Below are positions 32,306 through 39,888 of a stretch of DNA of 57,250 bases, one piece after another. A program made the translations under genes and the position numbers. Below the pieces are notes generated by a model. That model had not been told where the DNA came from, did not search any database, and was given only the letters and a program-made list of their open reading frames with translations. The stretch is from Clostridia bacterium (GTDB taxonomy: Bacteria > Bacillota > Clostridia > Oscillospirales > CAG-272). The DNA is taken from contig JAFOEU010000039.1 of the NCBI GenBank assembly GCA_017387685.1, positions 1-57,250 of the forward strand, written 5' to 3'. How positions within the stretch are numbered: the stretch's first letter is position 1; each line of letters begins with the position of its first letter.

Positions 32306-33718
32306 TTATTTAGCTTCAAAGCAATAAAGATTGCCGTAGCTCCAGTTGTAGTCGCTTCCGCGGTGGCGGTCGAAGGTGAGCCAAAAATATCTCGTTCGCG
32401 AGCCGAGGCGAATCGGCATCAGCGTGCCCCAACCGCGGAATCCGCCGTCGGGGTAGTCGAATTTCGGCGCGCTCATTCCGTGCTTGCCGTAAATGCGGTA
32501 GTCGGAGGTAGCGTGGAAATCGTTGCCGCAGAGGAAATACCGCTCGCCGTTTACCTTTACGAAAGAACCGCCCGTTTCCGCGCCCGTGTAGCCCTTGCCG
32601 ATACATTTGTAGCCTTCAAAAGGTGAATCGGATTCAAAGAAAAAGTAGCGGTAATTCTTCGCCTCGGGATCGCGGCGGCAGATCGCCATAAGCCAGCGCG
32701 AGCGATCCGCATCGTAGAAGAAATCGGGGTCTTCGTCGCCCGCGAAAGCGAGAAATGCGTCGATCGGCGTGTCTTCGTTGGCTTTTGGCATCAATTCAAC
32801 GTCGATGACGTTGACACCGAAGCGCACGTCGCCGTCAAAGGTCGAATGCGCGAGGACGTGTTCGTGCGAGAAGGCGCAGACCCAAAGATACCAGAGCTTC
32901 TTTTCGCGGTGGTAGAGCAGGGAAGCGGCAACGTCGCCGCACCACCGTCCGTCTCCGCAGTCGTAAAAGAGCGCGCCCGTCAGCTCAAATTCGGCAGTCC
33001 CGGGTATCCAAGAGAATATCCCCTGAAACGTGCCCGCCTGCATACGAATGGACGCGGTTATAAAAATTTTGCCGTTTTCAACCATAACCTCGCCGTTTTC
33101 ATAACGCACGGGGCGCATATCCGCGATCGAGGTGCCGTTGTCGATGTAGAATTCGACCGCGCTTATCTCGGCGTCTCCCGAAACACTTAAAGCGGCAACC
33201 GACTCGGAAAATACGGCGTAATCGTTTGAATTATTGAATTCTTCCTCGGCGATGGTGGCGAAAAACTCCGCTTTGCCGTTCTTTTTGAAATAAACATCAA
33301 ACGCACCGGGACGACAGCTTACGATCATTGTATCGGATGCTTCGGGAAGGTCAAATTCTTCCGTATGATCACCGCAACGGTAGCGAAGCTTTTCGGCGGA
33401 CGTTGTGATTTCCGCCTCTGTGATAGGCAGAATAAATTTAAATCCCGCCTCGCCATTGATTTTGGCGGTCATCTCGTATGTAGCATAAGGGAAAAACTGT
33501 CCGATCAGACGGCAGACCGAGCCCGCGCGCACGCCGTAGCGATTTGATTCAAGGTATTCGTCGGCATCCTCCGACTTTGAGAGGATGGGATAAAGATCGC
33601 CGCGCGTGTCGCCCACGAAATCCTTGAAAAAGGACATTTCACCGAGCTTCAGCTTGAGATTTTTATACATAGAAAGCGAAAACTTTCGTTTGAATTCGAC
33701 ACTTAAAAGATCTTTCAT
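32306..33718 (-). CDS. GH43/GH32-like beta-propeller protein, function uncertain
   Basis: A 470-residue soluble protein. The first 200 residues are beta-sandwich-like (SVCRLIGQFFPYATYEMTAKING, DTMIVSCRPGAFDVYF). The C-terminal part looks like a five-bladed glycosidase propeller: SLLYHREKKLWYLWVCAFSH, EDPDFFYDADRSRWLMAICRR, GGSFVKVNGERYFLCGND, RYFWLTFDRHRG. The blade pattern recalls GH43/GH32/GH130, but the catalytic carboxylates cannot be assigned. It is the first gene of the six-gene operon and directly follows a consensus promoter. No signal peptide. Confidence 0.65.
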   Translation of the reverse strand: MKDLLSVEFKRKFSLSMYKNLKLKLGEMSFFKDFVGDTRGDLYPILSKSEDADEYLESNRYGVRAGSVCRLIGQFFPYATYEMTAKINGEAGFKFILPITEAEITTSAEKLRYRCGDHTEEFDLPEASDTMIVSCRPGAFDVYFKKNGKAEFFATIAEEEFNNSNDYAVFSESVAALSVSGDAEISAVEFYIDNGTSIADMRPVRYENGEVMVENGKIFITASIRMQAGTFQGIFSWIPGTAEFELTGALFYDCGDGRWCGDVAASLLYHREKKLWYLWVCAFSHEHVLAHSTFDGDVRFGVNVIDVELMPKANEDTPIDAFLAFAGDEDPDFFYDADRSRWLMAICRRDPEAKNYRYFFFESDSPFEGYKCIGKGYTGAETGGSFVKVNGERYFLCGNDFHATSDYRIYGKHGMSAPKFDYPDGGFRGWGTLMPIRLGSRTRYFWLTFDRHRGSDYNWSYGNLYCFEAK

Positions 33719-33742
33719 GTTTATTACCGCCTTTCTGCCATT

Positions 33743-33771
33743 ATTTTAGCATAAAATCGAATGGGTGTCAA
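33743..33771 (-). promoter_or_regulatory. Promoter of the six-gene operon
   Basis: TTGACA (33766-33771), 17-base spacer, TAAAAT (33743-33748) on the minus strand. No other internal promoter is apparent down to 26348. Confidence 0.85.
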
Positions 33772-33790
33772 TAGAAACGGGCAAATCGAA

Positions 33791-33822
33791 AACAGCACAT
33801 CCCAAGTCGAAGATGTGCTGTT
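33791..33822 (-). terminator. Terminator of the toxin-antitoxin operon
   Basis: AACAGCACATC / GATGTGCTGTT stem, 7 bases beyond the toxin stop on the minus strand. Confidence 0.75.
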
Positions 33823-33828
33823 TGCGTT

Positions 33829-34158
33829 TTATTTCCCGATAAATTTTCTCATAACTCTCGTATAGTCGCGTTTGGCGTTGAAAATCGCTAAAATATAAGA
33901 AGTTTCTGCCTTAGGATCGTAATGATAAAAGATCAGATGATCTTTATGTACCAGAAAGCGGTATCCTGCGCTGATCATTATTCTGTCTCGGGGAAGCGAG
34001 CCGCTCTCGGGAAAATCCTCGAGGAGCTTGGTTTTTTGGCGCAGTTCGTTGACAAAATTGATTGCTATACTCTTTTCGCCCGAAGCTTCTGCGATATATA
34101 ATGCAATATTCCGCAGATCCTCCTTCGCGGTTTCGGTAAACTTGACTTTAAAGCTCAT
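33829..34158 (-). CDS. RelE/ParE family toxin
   Basis: A 109-residue protein with the RelE/ParE pattern: KVKFTETAKEDLRNIALYIAE, a helical linker, FPESGSLPRDR, GYRFLVHKDHLIFYHYD and the C-terminal IFNAKRDYTRVM. Such toxins cleave mRNA on the ribosome (RelE) or poison gyrase (ParE); the arginine-poor active site does not allow a firm choice. The ATG overlaps the antitoxin stop as ATGA, so translation is coupled. It is the second gene of a bicistronic unit with its own terminator. Confidence 0.88.
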   Translation of the reverse strand: MSFKVKFTETAKEDLRNIALYIAEASGEKSIAINFVNELRQKTKLLEDFPESGSLPRDRIMISAGYRFLVHKDHLIFYHYDPKAETSYILAIFNAKRDYTRVMRKFIGK

Positions 34159-34451
34159 ATATCAAGATTCTCCAGTTCAGCGAGAATATCATCGAAAGCT
34201 TCGTCGGCGGCCTGAATTCTGCCGAGCTTGACGTCATCCATTGCCCCAGCCAAATGAGCGTATACTGCAAGCTTTTCTTCAAGCTCGGAGATGTATTTTT
34301 GCTGATCAATATAATCCTCGTGGCTGAGAAGGACGGTATCCTCCTTGCCGTTGACCGTGATGGCGACGGGGCTCGTTCTCGTCAAAGCCGATATCTGCGC
34401 GTAATTTGTCCTTATATCCTTTGACGGCCTTATTGAAATAAAATTGTTCAT
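34155..34451 (-). CDS. Phd/YefM family antitoxin
   Basis: A 98-residue protein whose N-terminal half fits the Phd/YefM DNA-binding dimerisation fold (ISIRPSKDIRTNYAQISALTRTSPVAITVNGKEDTVLLSHEDY). The C-terminal half (ELEEKLAVYAHLAG...FDDILAELENL) is helical and acidic and would wrap the toxin. AGGAGG precedes the start. The promoter carries an inverted repeat suited to autorepression by the complex. Confidence 0.9.
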   Translation of the reverse strand: MNNFISIRPSKDIRTNYAQISALTRTSPVAITVNGKEDTVLLSHEDYIDQQKYISELEEKLAVYAHLAGAMDDVKLGRIQAADEAFDDILAELENLDI

Positions 34452-34463
34452 ACAAAAACCTCC

Positions 34464-34508
34464 TACACTTGGTAGTATTATTATATCACAATTACGCTAC
34501 CGTGTCAA
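34464..34508 (-). promoter_or_regulatory. Promoter and operator-like repeat of the toxin-antitoxin operon
   Basis: TTGACA (34503-34508), 17-base spacer, TATAAT (34480-34485) on the minus strand. The promoter is spanned by inverted segments ACACTTGGTAG (34466-34476) and CTACCGTGT (34497-34505), a likely binding site for the antitoxin. Confidence 0.8.
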
Positions 34509-34524
34509 TATTTGCAGAGAAATT

Positions 34525-35388
34525 TTATTTTCCAATCGAATTCTTAAACTCCTGCGGAGTCATTCCCGTGTGTTTTTTATAGAGCCTGAAGAAGTTCGAA
34601 TAGTTCTTGAATCCCGCGGCAAAACAGGCGTCGCTTACGGGGTCTCCGCGGCGGATGAGGTCGTTGACGAGGTGGATGCGGCGAAGAACGAGATAGTCGC
34701 CGAGTGTTACGCCGACTTGCTCGCGGAAAAGGTGGCAGACGTGATATTTGCTGTGATAAAATTTGTCGGCGATATCCGAAAGCGATACGTCCTCTGTGTA
34801 ATGCGTGTTCAGATATTGCAGAATTTCAAGTATCAGCTCGTTTTCGATGCGCGGGGAATCGTTCGTCGGCTCGCCGCGGTCGGCGGCTTCGCTGATTGCG
34901 GCAAGAAGCTCGATGACCTTACAGCGCAGAAGGATGGGATCGGCACGTCCGACACCCGAGGCGTGGCTGAGAATATCGCGCATAAGTCGGTCGCCGCCGA
35001 TCTCGCGCATACGTTCGGCACGGAGAATGTTTCCGATGCCGCGCTCTCTTTCGTAGAAAAATTTGAAAAGTCCTGCATCCTTTGTGGCAAAGCCGTCGGT
35101 GATGCTTTCGCTGACGTGGAGCGAGATGCGCTCAAAGACTTCGTCTGCGGCTATCGTGCAACGGTGAAGCTCGGAGGGATTGAGGATTATCATATCGCCC
35201 GCGCCGAAGGAGTAGAGGCGACCCTCGATACGAATCTCGCCGTGTCCGCGCAAAAAGAGCAGGAGGATCAGCGACGTATCGTAGTGAAACTGCGCCATCA
35301 GGGCGTATTCGTCCGCGTAGCCGACCGTGTGGTGCACGCGGCATGCGGGATCGGCATCGTAGCATATTCGCGTTAAGTTTTCGTTCAT
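34525..35388 (-). CDS. AraC family transcriptional regulator
   Basis: A 287-residue regulator. The N-terminal half is a cupin-like sensing domain (HGEIRIEGRLYSFGAGDMIILNPSELH); the C-terminal about 100 residues form the double helix-turn-helix (SLSDIADKFYHSKYHVCHLFREQVG, then PVSDACFAAGFKNYSNFFRLYKKHTGMTPQEF). Such proteins usually activate sugar-use genes in response to a ligand. ATG 35388 is used, with GGGGGTTG upstream; a TTG four codons earlier is less likely. It is divergent from the SPFH gene and near the glycan operons, but its target cannot be assigned. Confidence 0.9.
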   Translation of the reverse strand: MNENLTRICYDADPACRVHHTVGYADEYALMAQFHYDTSLILLLFLRGHGEIRIEGRLYSFGAGDMIILNPSELHRCTIAADEVFERISLHVSESITDGFATKDAGLFKFFYERERGIGNILRAERMREIGGDRLMRDILSHASGVGRADPILLRCKVIELLAAISEAADRGEPTNDSPRIENELILEILQYLNTHYTEDVSLSDIADKFYHSKYHVCHLFREQVGVTLGDYLVLRRIHLVNDLIRRGDPVSDACFAAGFKNYSNFFRLYKKHTGMTPQEFKNSIGK

Positions 35389-35411
35389 TTCAACCCCCAA
35401 TATTTCAGATC

Positions 35412-35466
35412 ACAGCAATATTATACAACAAATCCGAATAAATGGCAATAGTATTTTGAAAATTGT
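35412..35466. repeat. 55-base direct repeat, left copy, carrying the AraC promoter
   Basis: Matches 36596-36650 at 48 of 55 positions in the same orientation. On the minus strand it contains TTGCCA (35443-35448), 17 bases, TATAAT (35420-35425), the promoter of the AraC gene. The two copies flank the SPFH gene. Confidence 0.75.
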
Positions 35467-35502
35467 GGGAAGGAAAAAATTTAATCTTTTTTATGAAAGG
35501 TA

Positions 35503-35531
35503 TTGACATTCACTTGATTGTGTGATATAAT
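35503..35531 (+). promoter_or_regulatory. Promoter of the SPFH gene
   Basis: Perfect TTGACA (35503-35508), 17-base spacer, TATAAT (35526-35531). Confidence 0.9.
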
Positions 35532-35583
35532 AATGTCAACAGAAAAACACAAGTTTTTCAAAAAAATGAAAAGGAGAAATATT

Positions 35584-36531
35584 ATGCCGTTTCTTATTGC
35601 TGGAGTTATTATCGTTTTTGTCCTTTTGGTCTCGTGCCTTAAGGTCGTTCCTCACACCGAGTCCTACGTTATCGAGCGTCTCGGTAAATTCCATACCATC
35701 TGGGGTGCAGGTCTTCACCTTCTCGCTCCCTTCGGTATCGACAGAATCACCGCCCGCGCTACCTCGAAGGAGAAGGTTCTCGATACCCCTCCCCAGAGCG
35801 TTATCACGAGCGATAACGTACCTCTCACCATCGACGCCGTCGTTTATCACAAGACCTTTGACCCCAAGCTTTACGCTTACGGTGCCGCAAACCCCGTTGA
35901 GGCACTTGCAAACCTCACTACAACCACTCTCCGTAACATCGTCGGCGAGCTTACCCTCGACGAATCCCTCACCTCGCGCGACAGCATCAATGCAAAGATG
36001 ACTGAAAGCCTTGACAGAGCGACCGATGAATGGGGTATCAGAGTTACCCGAGTTGAGATCAGAAATATCACTCCCTCGGCTGACATCCGTGAATCCATGG
36101 AAAAGCAGATGAAGGCAGAGCGCGCAAGACGTGAAACTCTTCTTGAAGCAGAAGGTCACAAGCAGGCGGTCATCACCCGTGCAGAGGGTGACAAGCAGGC
36201 AATGATTCTCGCCGCAGAGGGTGAAAGAGATGCCCGTATCGCAAGAGCAGAGGGTGAAGCACGCGCCGTTCTTCTTCAGAAGCAGGCAGAGGCAGACGGT
36301 CTCCGCGCTATTATGGCGGCTTGCCCCACTCCCGAGGTCATCGAGCTCAAGAGATACGAGGCTCTTGTTGAAATGGCAAACGGCACCGCATCCAAGCTGA
36401 TCGTTCCCACCGATACCGTTGAAATGGTCAAGAAGAATGCCGTTTTCACCGAAACAACAGGGCTCGGTAACGTAACCCCCGAAGCACCCAAGCCCGCAGC
36501 TCCCGTTAAACCCGACGTTTGCTGCGACTAA
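35584..36531 (+). CDS. SPFH/band 7 (stomatin/QmcA-like) membrane protein
   Basis: A 315-residue protein: one N-terminal membrane helix (FLIAGVIIVFVLLVSCL), then the band 7 domain beginning VVPHTESYVIERLGKFHTIWGAGLHLLAPF and continuing to RVEIRNITPS, then a long alanine/glutamate-rich coiled coil with repeated E-G-x-x-x-A units (AEGHKQAVI, AEGDKQAMI, AEGERDARI, AEGEARAVL) and a short tail with DVCCD. These proteins form membrane rings and often pair with a NfeD protein or membrane proteases; no such partner is adjacent. AAAGGAG precedes ATG 35584; upstream in-frame starts fall too close to the promoter. Confidence 0.92.
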   Translation: MPFLIAGVIIVFVLLVSCLKVVPHTESYVIERLGKFHTIWGAGLHLLAPFGIDRITARATSKEKVLDTPPQSVITSDNVPLTIDAVVYHKTFDPKLYAYGAANPVEALANLTTTTLRNIVGELTLDESLTSRDSINAKMTESLDRATDEWGIRVTRVEIRNITPSADIRESMEKQMKAERARRETLLEAEGHKQAVITRAEGDKQAMILAAEGERDARIARAEGEARAVLLQKQAEADGLRAIMAACPTPEVIELKRYEALVEMANGTASKLIVPTDTVEMVKKNAVFTETTGLGNVTPEAPKPAAPVKPDVCCD

Positions 36532-36542
36532 ACAGATTACTT

Positions 36543-36580
36543 AAGAACCCCAAGTGCCGAGGCGCTTGGGGTTCTTTTTT
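36543..36580 (+). terminator. Terminator of the SPFH gene
   Basis: AAGAACCCCAAG / CTTGGGGTTCTT stem with T tail. Confidence 0.9.
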
Positions 36581-36595
36581 ATGGCAATTATGATT

Positions 36596-36650
36596 ACAGC
36601 AATATTGTACAACAAATTGGCAAAATTGGCAATAGCATTTTGAAAATTGT
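36596..36650. repeat. 55-base direct repeat, right copy, with orphan minus-strand promoter
   Basis: Same orientation as 35412-35466. It keeps a minus-strand TTGCCA (36627-36632), 17 bases, TACAAT (36604-36609), but this points into the SPFH terminator and has no gene to serve. Confidence 0.75.
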
Positions 36651-36691
36651 TGATATATAATTATCACATCACATTTTTGAGAGGTACAAGA

Positions 36692-37954
36692 ATGAAAGAA
36701 TACTTGTATGACGTTGCGATAGTCGGTGCGGGACCTGCGGGTCTGGCGGCGGCTGTTTCAGCAAAGCAGAACGGCGCGGAGCGCGTTGTTCTGATCGAGC
36801 GCGACATTCGCGCAGGCGGAATCCTTCAGCAGTGCATTCACGCGGGCTTCGGTCTGCAGTATTTCGGCGAGGAGCTGACAGGCCCCGAATACGCCGAGCG
36901 TTTTGCCGATAAGGCAGCAGAAGCGGGCATCGACCTGATGACCGAGACCACGGCTCTTGAGATCCGTGAAAAGACACTCGTTTGCGTAAATACGAGCGGC
37001 GTTGTTCATATTCACTTCGGCGCACTCATCCTTGCAATGGGCTGCCGCGAGCGCACCCGTGCAAATCTCGTTATCCCCGGCAGCCGTCCCTCGGGCGTTT
37101 ACACCGCGGGTACAGCGCAGAAGCTTATCAATATCTACGGCAACAAGGTAGGTAAAGAGGTCGTTATCCTCGGCTCGGGCGACATCGGAATGATCATGGC
37201 GCGCCGCCTCACACTTGAGGGCGCGAAGGTCAAGGCTGTTGTTGAGCTGATGCCCTTCCTTGCGGGATTGCAGAGAAACAAGGTTCAGTGCCTTGACGAT
37301 TTCGGAATTCCGCTTATGCTCTCGCATACCGTCATCAACATCACGGGCGTTGACCGTGTTGAGAGCGTGACCGTTGCTCCCGTTGACGAAAACAAGCGTC
37401 CCCTCCTCGATAAGGCGGAGGTAATTCCTTGCGATACCCTCCTTCTTTCGGTAGGACTCATCCCCGAAAACGAGCTGACCACCACCGCGGGCGTTTCTCT
37501 TTCGGGCATCACAAAGGGCGCGTCGGTCAACCAGTTTATGCAGACCGAGATTCCCTACATATTCGCTTGCGGAAACGTGCTTCACGTTAACGACCTTGTT
37601 GACAACGTAAGCCGCGAGAGCGAAAAGGCGGGCAAGTACGCAGCTAAATACGCAAAGGGTGCGCTCACCTCGGGTGAGAGCATTGAGGTCAAGCCCGGTC
37701 AGGGCATCCGCTACGTTTGTCCGCAGACGGTGGACAAGTCCGCGGACGCAGACGTTGATCTCTTCTTCCGCACCGTCGTTCCCGCGCGCGAGACCACTCT
37801 CGTTGCATCTTGTAACGGCGAAGTGCTTGCAAGAAAGAAGCTTGCCGCGACAACTCCCGGAGCTATGGAAAAGCTCACTATCCCGCAGGATAAGATCGCG
37901 GGACTTTGCGGTGAGATCGTTGTAATCGCGGAGCACAAGGAGGTTCTGGCATGA
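36692..37954 (+). CDS. NAD(P)/FAD-dependent oxidoreductase, GlpA-operon partner
   Basis: A 420-residue flavoprotein of the pyridine nucleotide-disulfide type. It has FAD motif VAIVGAGPAGLAAA, RAGGILQQCIHAGFGLQYF, a second dinucleotide fold VVILGSGDIGMIMARRL and the late YIFACGNVLHVNDLVDNV FAD contact. It is first in a three-gene unit with a DUF1667 protein (4-base ATGA overlap) and a GlpA-like flavoenzyme. In Clostridia this trio is commonly annotated as anaerobic glycerol-3-phosphate oxidation; the true electron acceptor is unresolved. GAGAGGT precedes ATG 36692. No strong -35 box is seen; a TATAAT is at 36656. Confidence 0.87.
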   Translation: MKEYLYDVAIVGAGPAGLAAAVSAKQNGAERVVLIERDIRAGGILQQCIHAGFGLQYFGEELTGPEYAERFADKAAEAGIDLMTETTALEIREKTLVCVNTSGVVHIHFGALILAMGCRERTRANLVIPGSRPSGVYTAGTAQKLINIYGNKVGKEVVILGSGDIGMIMARRLTLEGAKVKAVVELMPFLAGLQRNKVQCLDDFGIPLMLSHTVINITGVDRVESVTVAPVDENKRPLLDKAEVIPCDTLLLSVGLIPENELTTTAGVSLSGITKGASVNQFMQTEIPYIFACGNVLHVNDLVDNVSRESEKAGKYAAKYAKGALTSGESIEVKPGQGIRYVCPQTVDKSADADVDLFFRTVVPARETTLVASCNGEVLARKKLAATTPGAMEKLTIPQDKIAGLCGEIVVIAEHKEVLA

Positions 37955-38319
37955 AAAAGACAATAATTTGTACCGTTTGCCCCAACGGCTGTGAGGTCGT
38001 TGCGGAATATACTTCCAAGGATGACGTTCAGCTCAGCGGAAACCGCTGCAAGCGCGGCGTTGAATACTGCATCAACGAATGCTTCGACCCGAAGCGCACT
38101 TTCACCTCTTCGGTTGCAATAAAGGGCGCAAGCCGCCGCAGAATGCCCGTCCGCACCTCTGCTCCCATCCCGAAGGACATGCTTTTCGCTTGCGCGGAAG
38201 AGGTTAAAAAGGTCACGCTTTCCGCTCCCGCCGTCTGCGGACAGACCGTAATTGCCGATATTCTCGGCACGGGCGTTGACCTTGTGGCTTGTATGAGCCT
38301 TGACAAAAAGGAGGACTAA
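37951..38319 (+). CDS. DUF1667 domain protein
   Basis: A 122-residue protein with CTVCPNGC near the N-terminus and GNRCKRGVEYC after it, four conserved cysteines that likely bind a metal or iron-sulfur cluster. It overlaps the previous gene by 4 bases and ends 3 bases before the next. It almost always accompanies the flavoprotein pair, so a role as an electron-transfer subunit is inferred; direct evidence is lacking. Confidence 0.88.
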   Translation: MKKTIICTVCPNGCEVVAEYTSKDDVQLSGNRCKRGVEYCINECFDPKRTFTSSVAIKGASRRRMPVRTSAPIPKDMLFACAEEVKKVTLSAPAVCGQTVIADILGTGVDLVACMSLDKKED

Positions 38320-38322
38320 ACG

Positions 38323-39759
38323 ATGATTAAAACAGACGTACTTATTATCGGAGCGGGCGCGGTCGGCGTAGCCCTTGCGCGTGAGCTTTCAAAATATAAG
38401 ATCAAGACCATCGTTTGCGATAAAAACGACGACGTCGGCGGCGATGCATCGAAGTCGAACAGCGGACTTACCTCTACGAGCGCGACGATGCCCGTCGGTA
38501 CGCTCGAGTGCAAGATCCGTACCATTTCTCACAGTATGGTAGACAACATCTGCCGCGACCTCGATATTCCGATCATCCATTGCGGCAGTATCGCGCCCGT
38601 ACTCTATCCCGAGCAGATGGAGAACGTACCGGGACTCCTCGCAAGAGCGTTCCAAAACGGCGTGTACGATTACGAATTCCTTCCCAAGGAAGATATCCTT
38701 GAAATGGAGCCGACCCTTAACCCCAACATCCTCGGCGGTATCTACAGCCCCCGCGACAGCCAGGTAAATCAGTTCCTCGTTGTTATTGCAGAGGCTGAAA
38801 ACGCGGCTGAAAACGGCGTTGAGTTTCTGCTTGACTGCAAGGTCGAGGATATCTGCGTTTCGAACGGCAGAGTAGAGAAGGTCGTGACCTCCAAGGGTGA
38901 GATCGAGGCGAAGTGGGTCGTTAACTGCGCGGGACTTCATTGCGACGATATCGCGAAGATGGTTGACGAGTGCGATTTCACCGTTCATCCCCGTAAGGGC
39001 GAGTTCTTCGTGTTCAGCCACAATACTCCCGTTAAGGTTTCTCATATCATTTCTTCCGTACCGTCCGCAAAGACGCGAGGAGTTCTCGTTATTCCCACCG
39101 TTGATAACAATATGATCGTCGGTCCGACCGCTGATGACGTTGAGGACAAGACCGACAGAATGACCACCCGAGAGGGACTTGAGTCGGTTCGTACTCAGGC
39201 GCTTGCAATGGTTCCCGGACTCCGCTTTGAGGATACCATCGCGCAGTTCGTCGGCGCACGTCCCGCACGTGAGCCCGAGGGATATAATATCGTGGTTTCG
39301 AAGAAGGCACTCGGATACGTTGGTATCTCGGGCGTACGTTCGACCGGACTTACCGCAAGCTTTGCACTTGCGAAATATATCGCACACGAGATGCAGGAGG
39401 CAGGACTCGTTCTTGAGCGCAAGGTCGGCTGGATCAGAACCCGCCGCGGAATCGTTCGCTTTGCAGATAAGACCGATGCGGAGCGCGATGCCCTCATCGC
39501 AAAGGATCCGCTTTACGGCAAGATCATCTGCCGTTGCGAGCAGGTTACCGAGAGCGAGATCCTTCAGGCGATCCGCCGTCCCGTAGGCGCGAAGACTCTC
39601 GACGCCGTCAAGCGCCGTGTACGCGCGGGAATGGGACGTTGCCAGGGCGGCTTCTGCTCCCCCCTGATCATCGAGATCCTCGCCCGCGAGCTCGGAATTC
39701 CCGAAGAGGAAGTCCGCAAGCGCGGTCAGAAGGCGTTTATGCTTGCCGATAACGATTAA
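38323..39759 (+). CDS. GlpA-like FAD-dependent oxidoreductase with C-terminal [2Fe-2S] domain
   Basis: A 478-residue enzyme. The N-terminal DAO-type FAD domain starts VLIIGAGAVGVALARELSKY and has GGDASKSNSG as in glycerol-3-phosphate dehydrogenases; NCAGLHCDDIAKM and GYVGISGVRSTGLTAS are further FAD contacts. The C-terminus is a BFD-like [2Fe-2S] module with CRCEQVTESE and MGRCQGGFC. It probably oxidises glycerol-3-phosphate or a similar 2-hydroxy acid or polyol phosphate. No glpK or glpF is nearby, although the GDPD at the window start would release the same product. A strong terminator follows. Confidence 0.87.
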   Translation: MIKTDVLIIGAGAVGVALARELSKYKIKTIVCDKNDDVGGDASKSNSGLTSTSATMPVGTLECKIRTISHSMVDNICRDLDIPIIHCGSIAPVLYPEQMENVPGLLARAFQNGVYDYEFLPKEDILEMEPTLNPNILGGIYSPRDSQVNQFLVVIAEAENAAENGVEFLLDCKVEDICVSNGRVEKVVTSKGEIEAKWVVNCAGLHCDDIAKMVDECDFTVHPRKGEFFVFSHNTPVKVSHIISSVPSAKTRGVLVIPTVDNNMIVGPTADDVEDKTDRMTTREGLESVRTQALAMVPGLRFEDTIAQFVGARPAREPEGYNIVVSKKALGYVGISGVRSTGLTASFALAKYIAHEMQEAGLVLERKVGWIRTRRGIVRFADKTDAERDALIAKDPLYGKIICRCEQVTESEILQAIRRPVGAKTLDAVKRRVRAGMGRCQGGFCSPLIIEILARELGIPEEEVRKRGQKAFMLADND

Positions 39760-39766
39760 TTATAAT

Positions 39767-39801
39767 AAAAAGCACATCTGCCGCGGCAGATGTGCTTTTT
39801 T
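39767..39801 (+). terminator. Terminator of the GlpA-like operon
   Basis: AAAGCACATCTGCC / GGCAGATGTGCTTT stem with A and T tracts; an identical copy is at 43811. Confidence 0.9.
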
Positions 39802-39828
39802 GAAATTATGGAATTTTTCGCAAATATA

Positions 39829-39857
39829 TTGCTATTCGATGCAATTTTTGCTATAAT
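39829..39857 (+). promoter_or_regulatory. Promoter of the glycyl radical enzyme operon
   Basis: TTGCTA (39829-39834), 17-base spacer, TATAAT (39852-39857). Confidence 0.7.
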
Positions 39858-39888
39858 TATGGTAACCGATGATCGAGAGGAGTCAAAA

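Noticed and set aside
36758-37963. 401-codon minus-strand open frame
   Set aside because: It is antisense to the flavoprotein gene; only the plus strand shows Rossmann motifs and operon structure.
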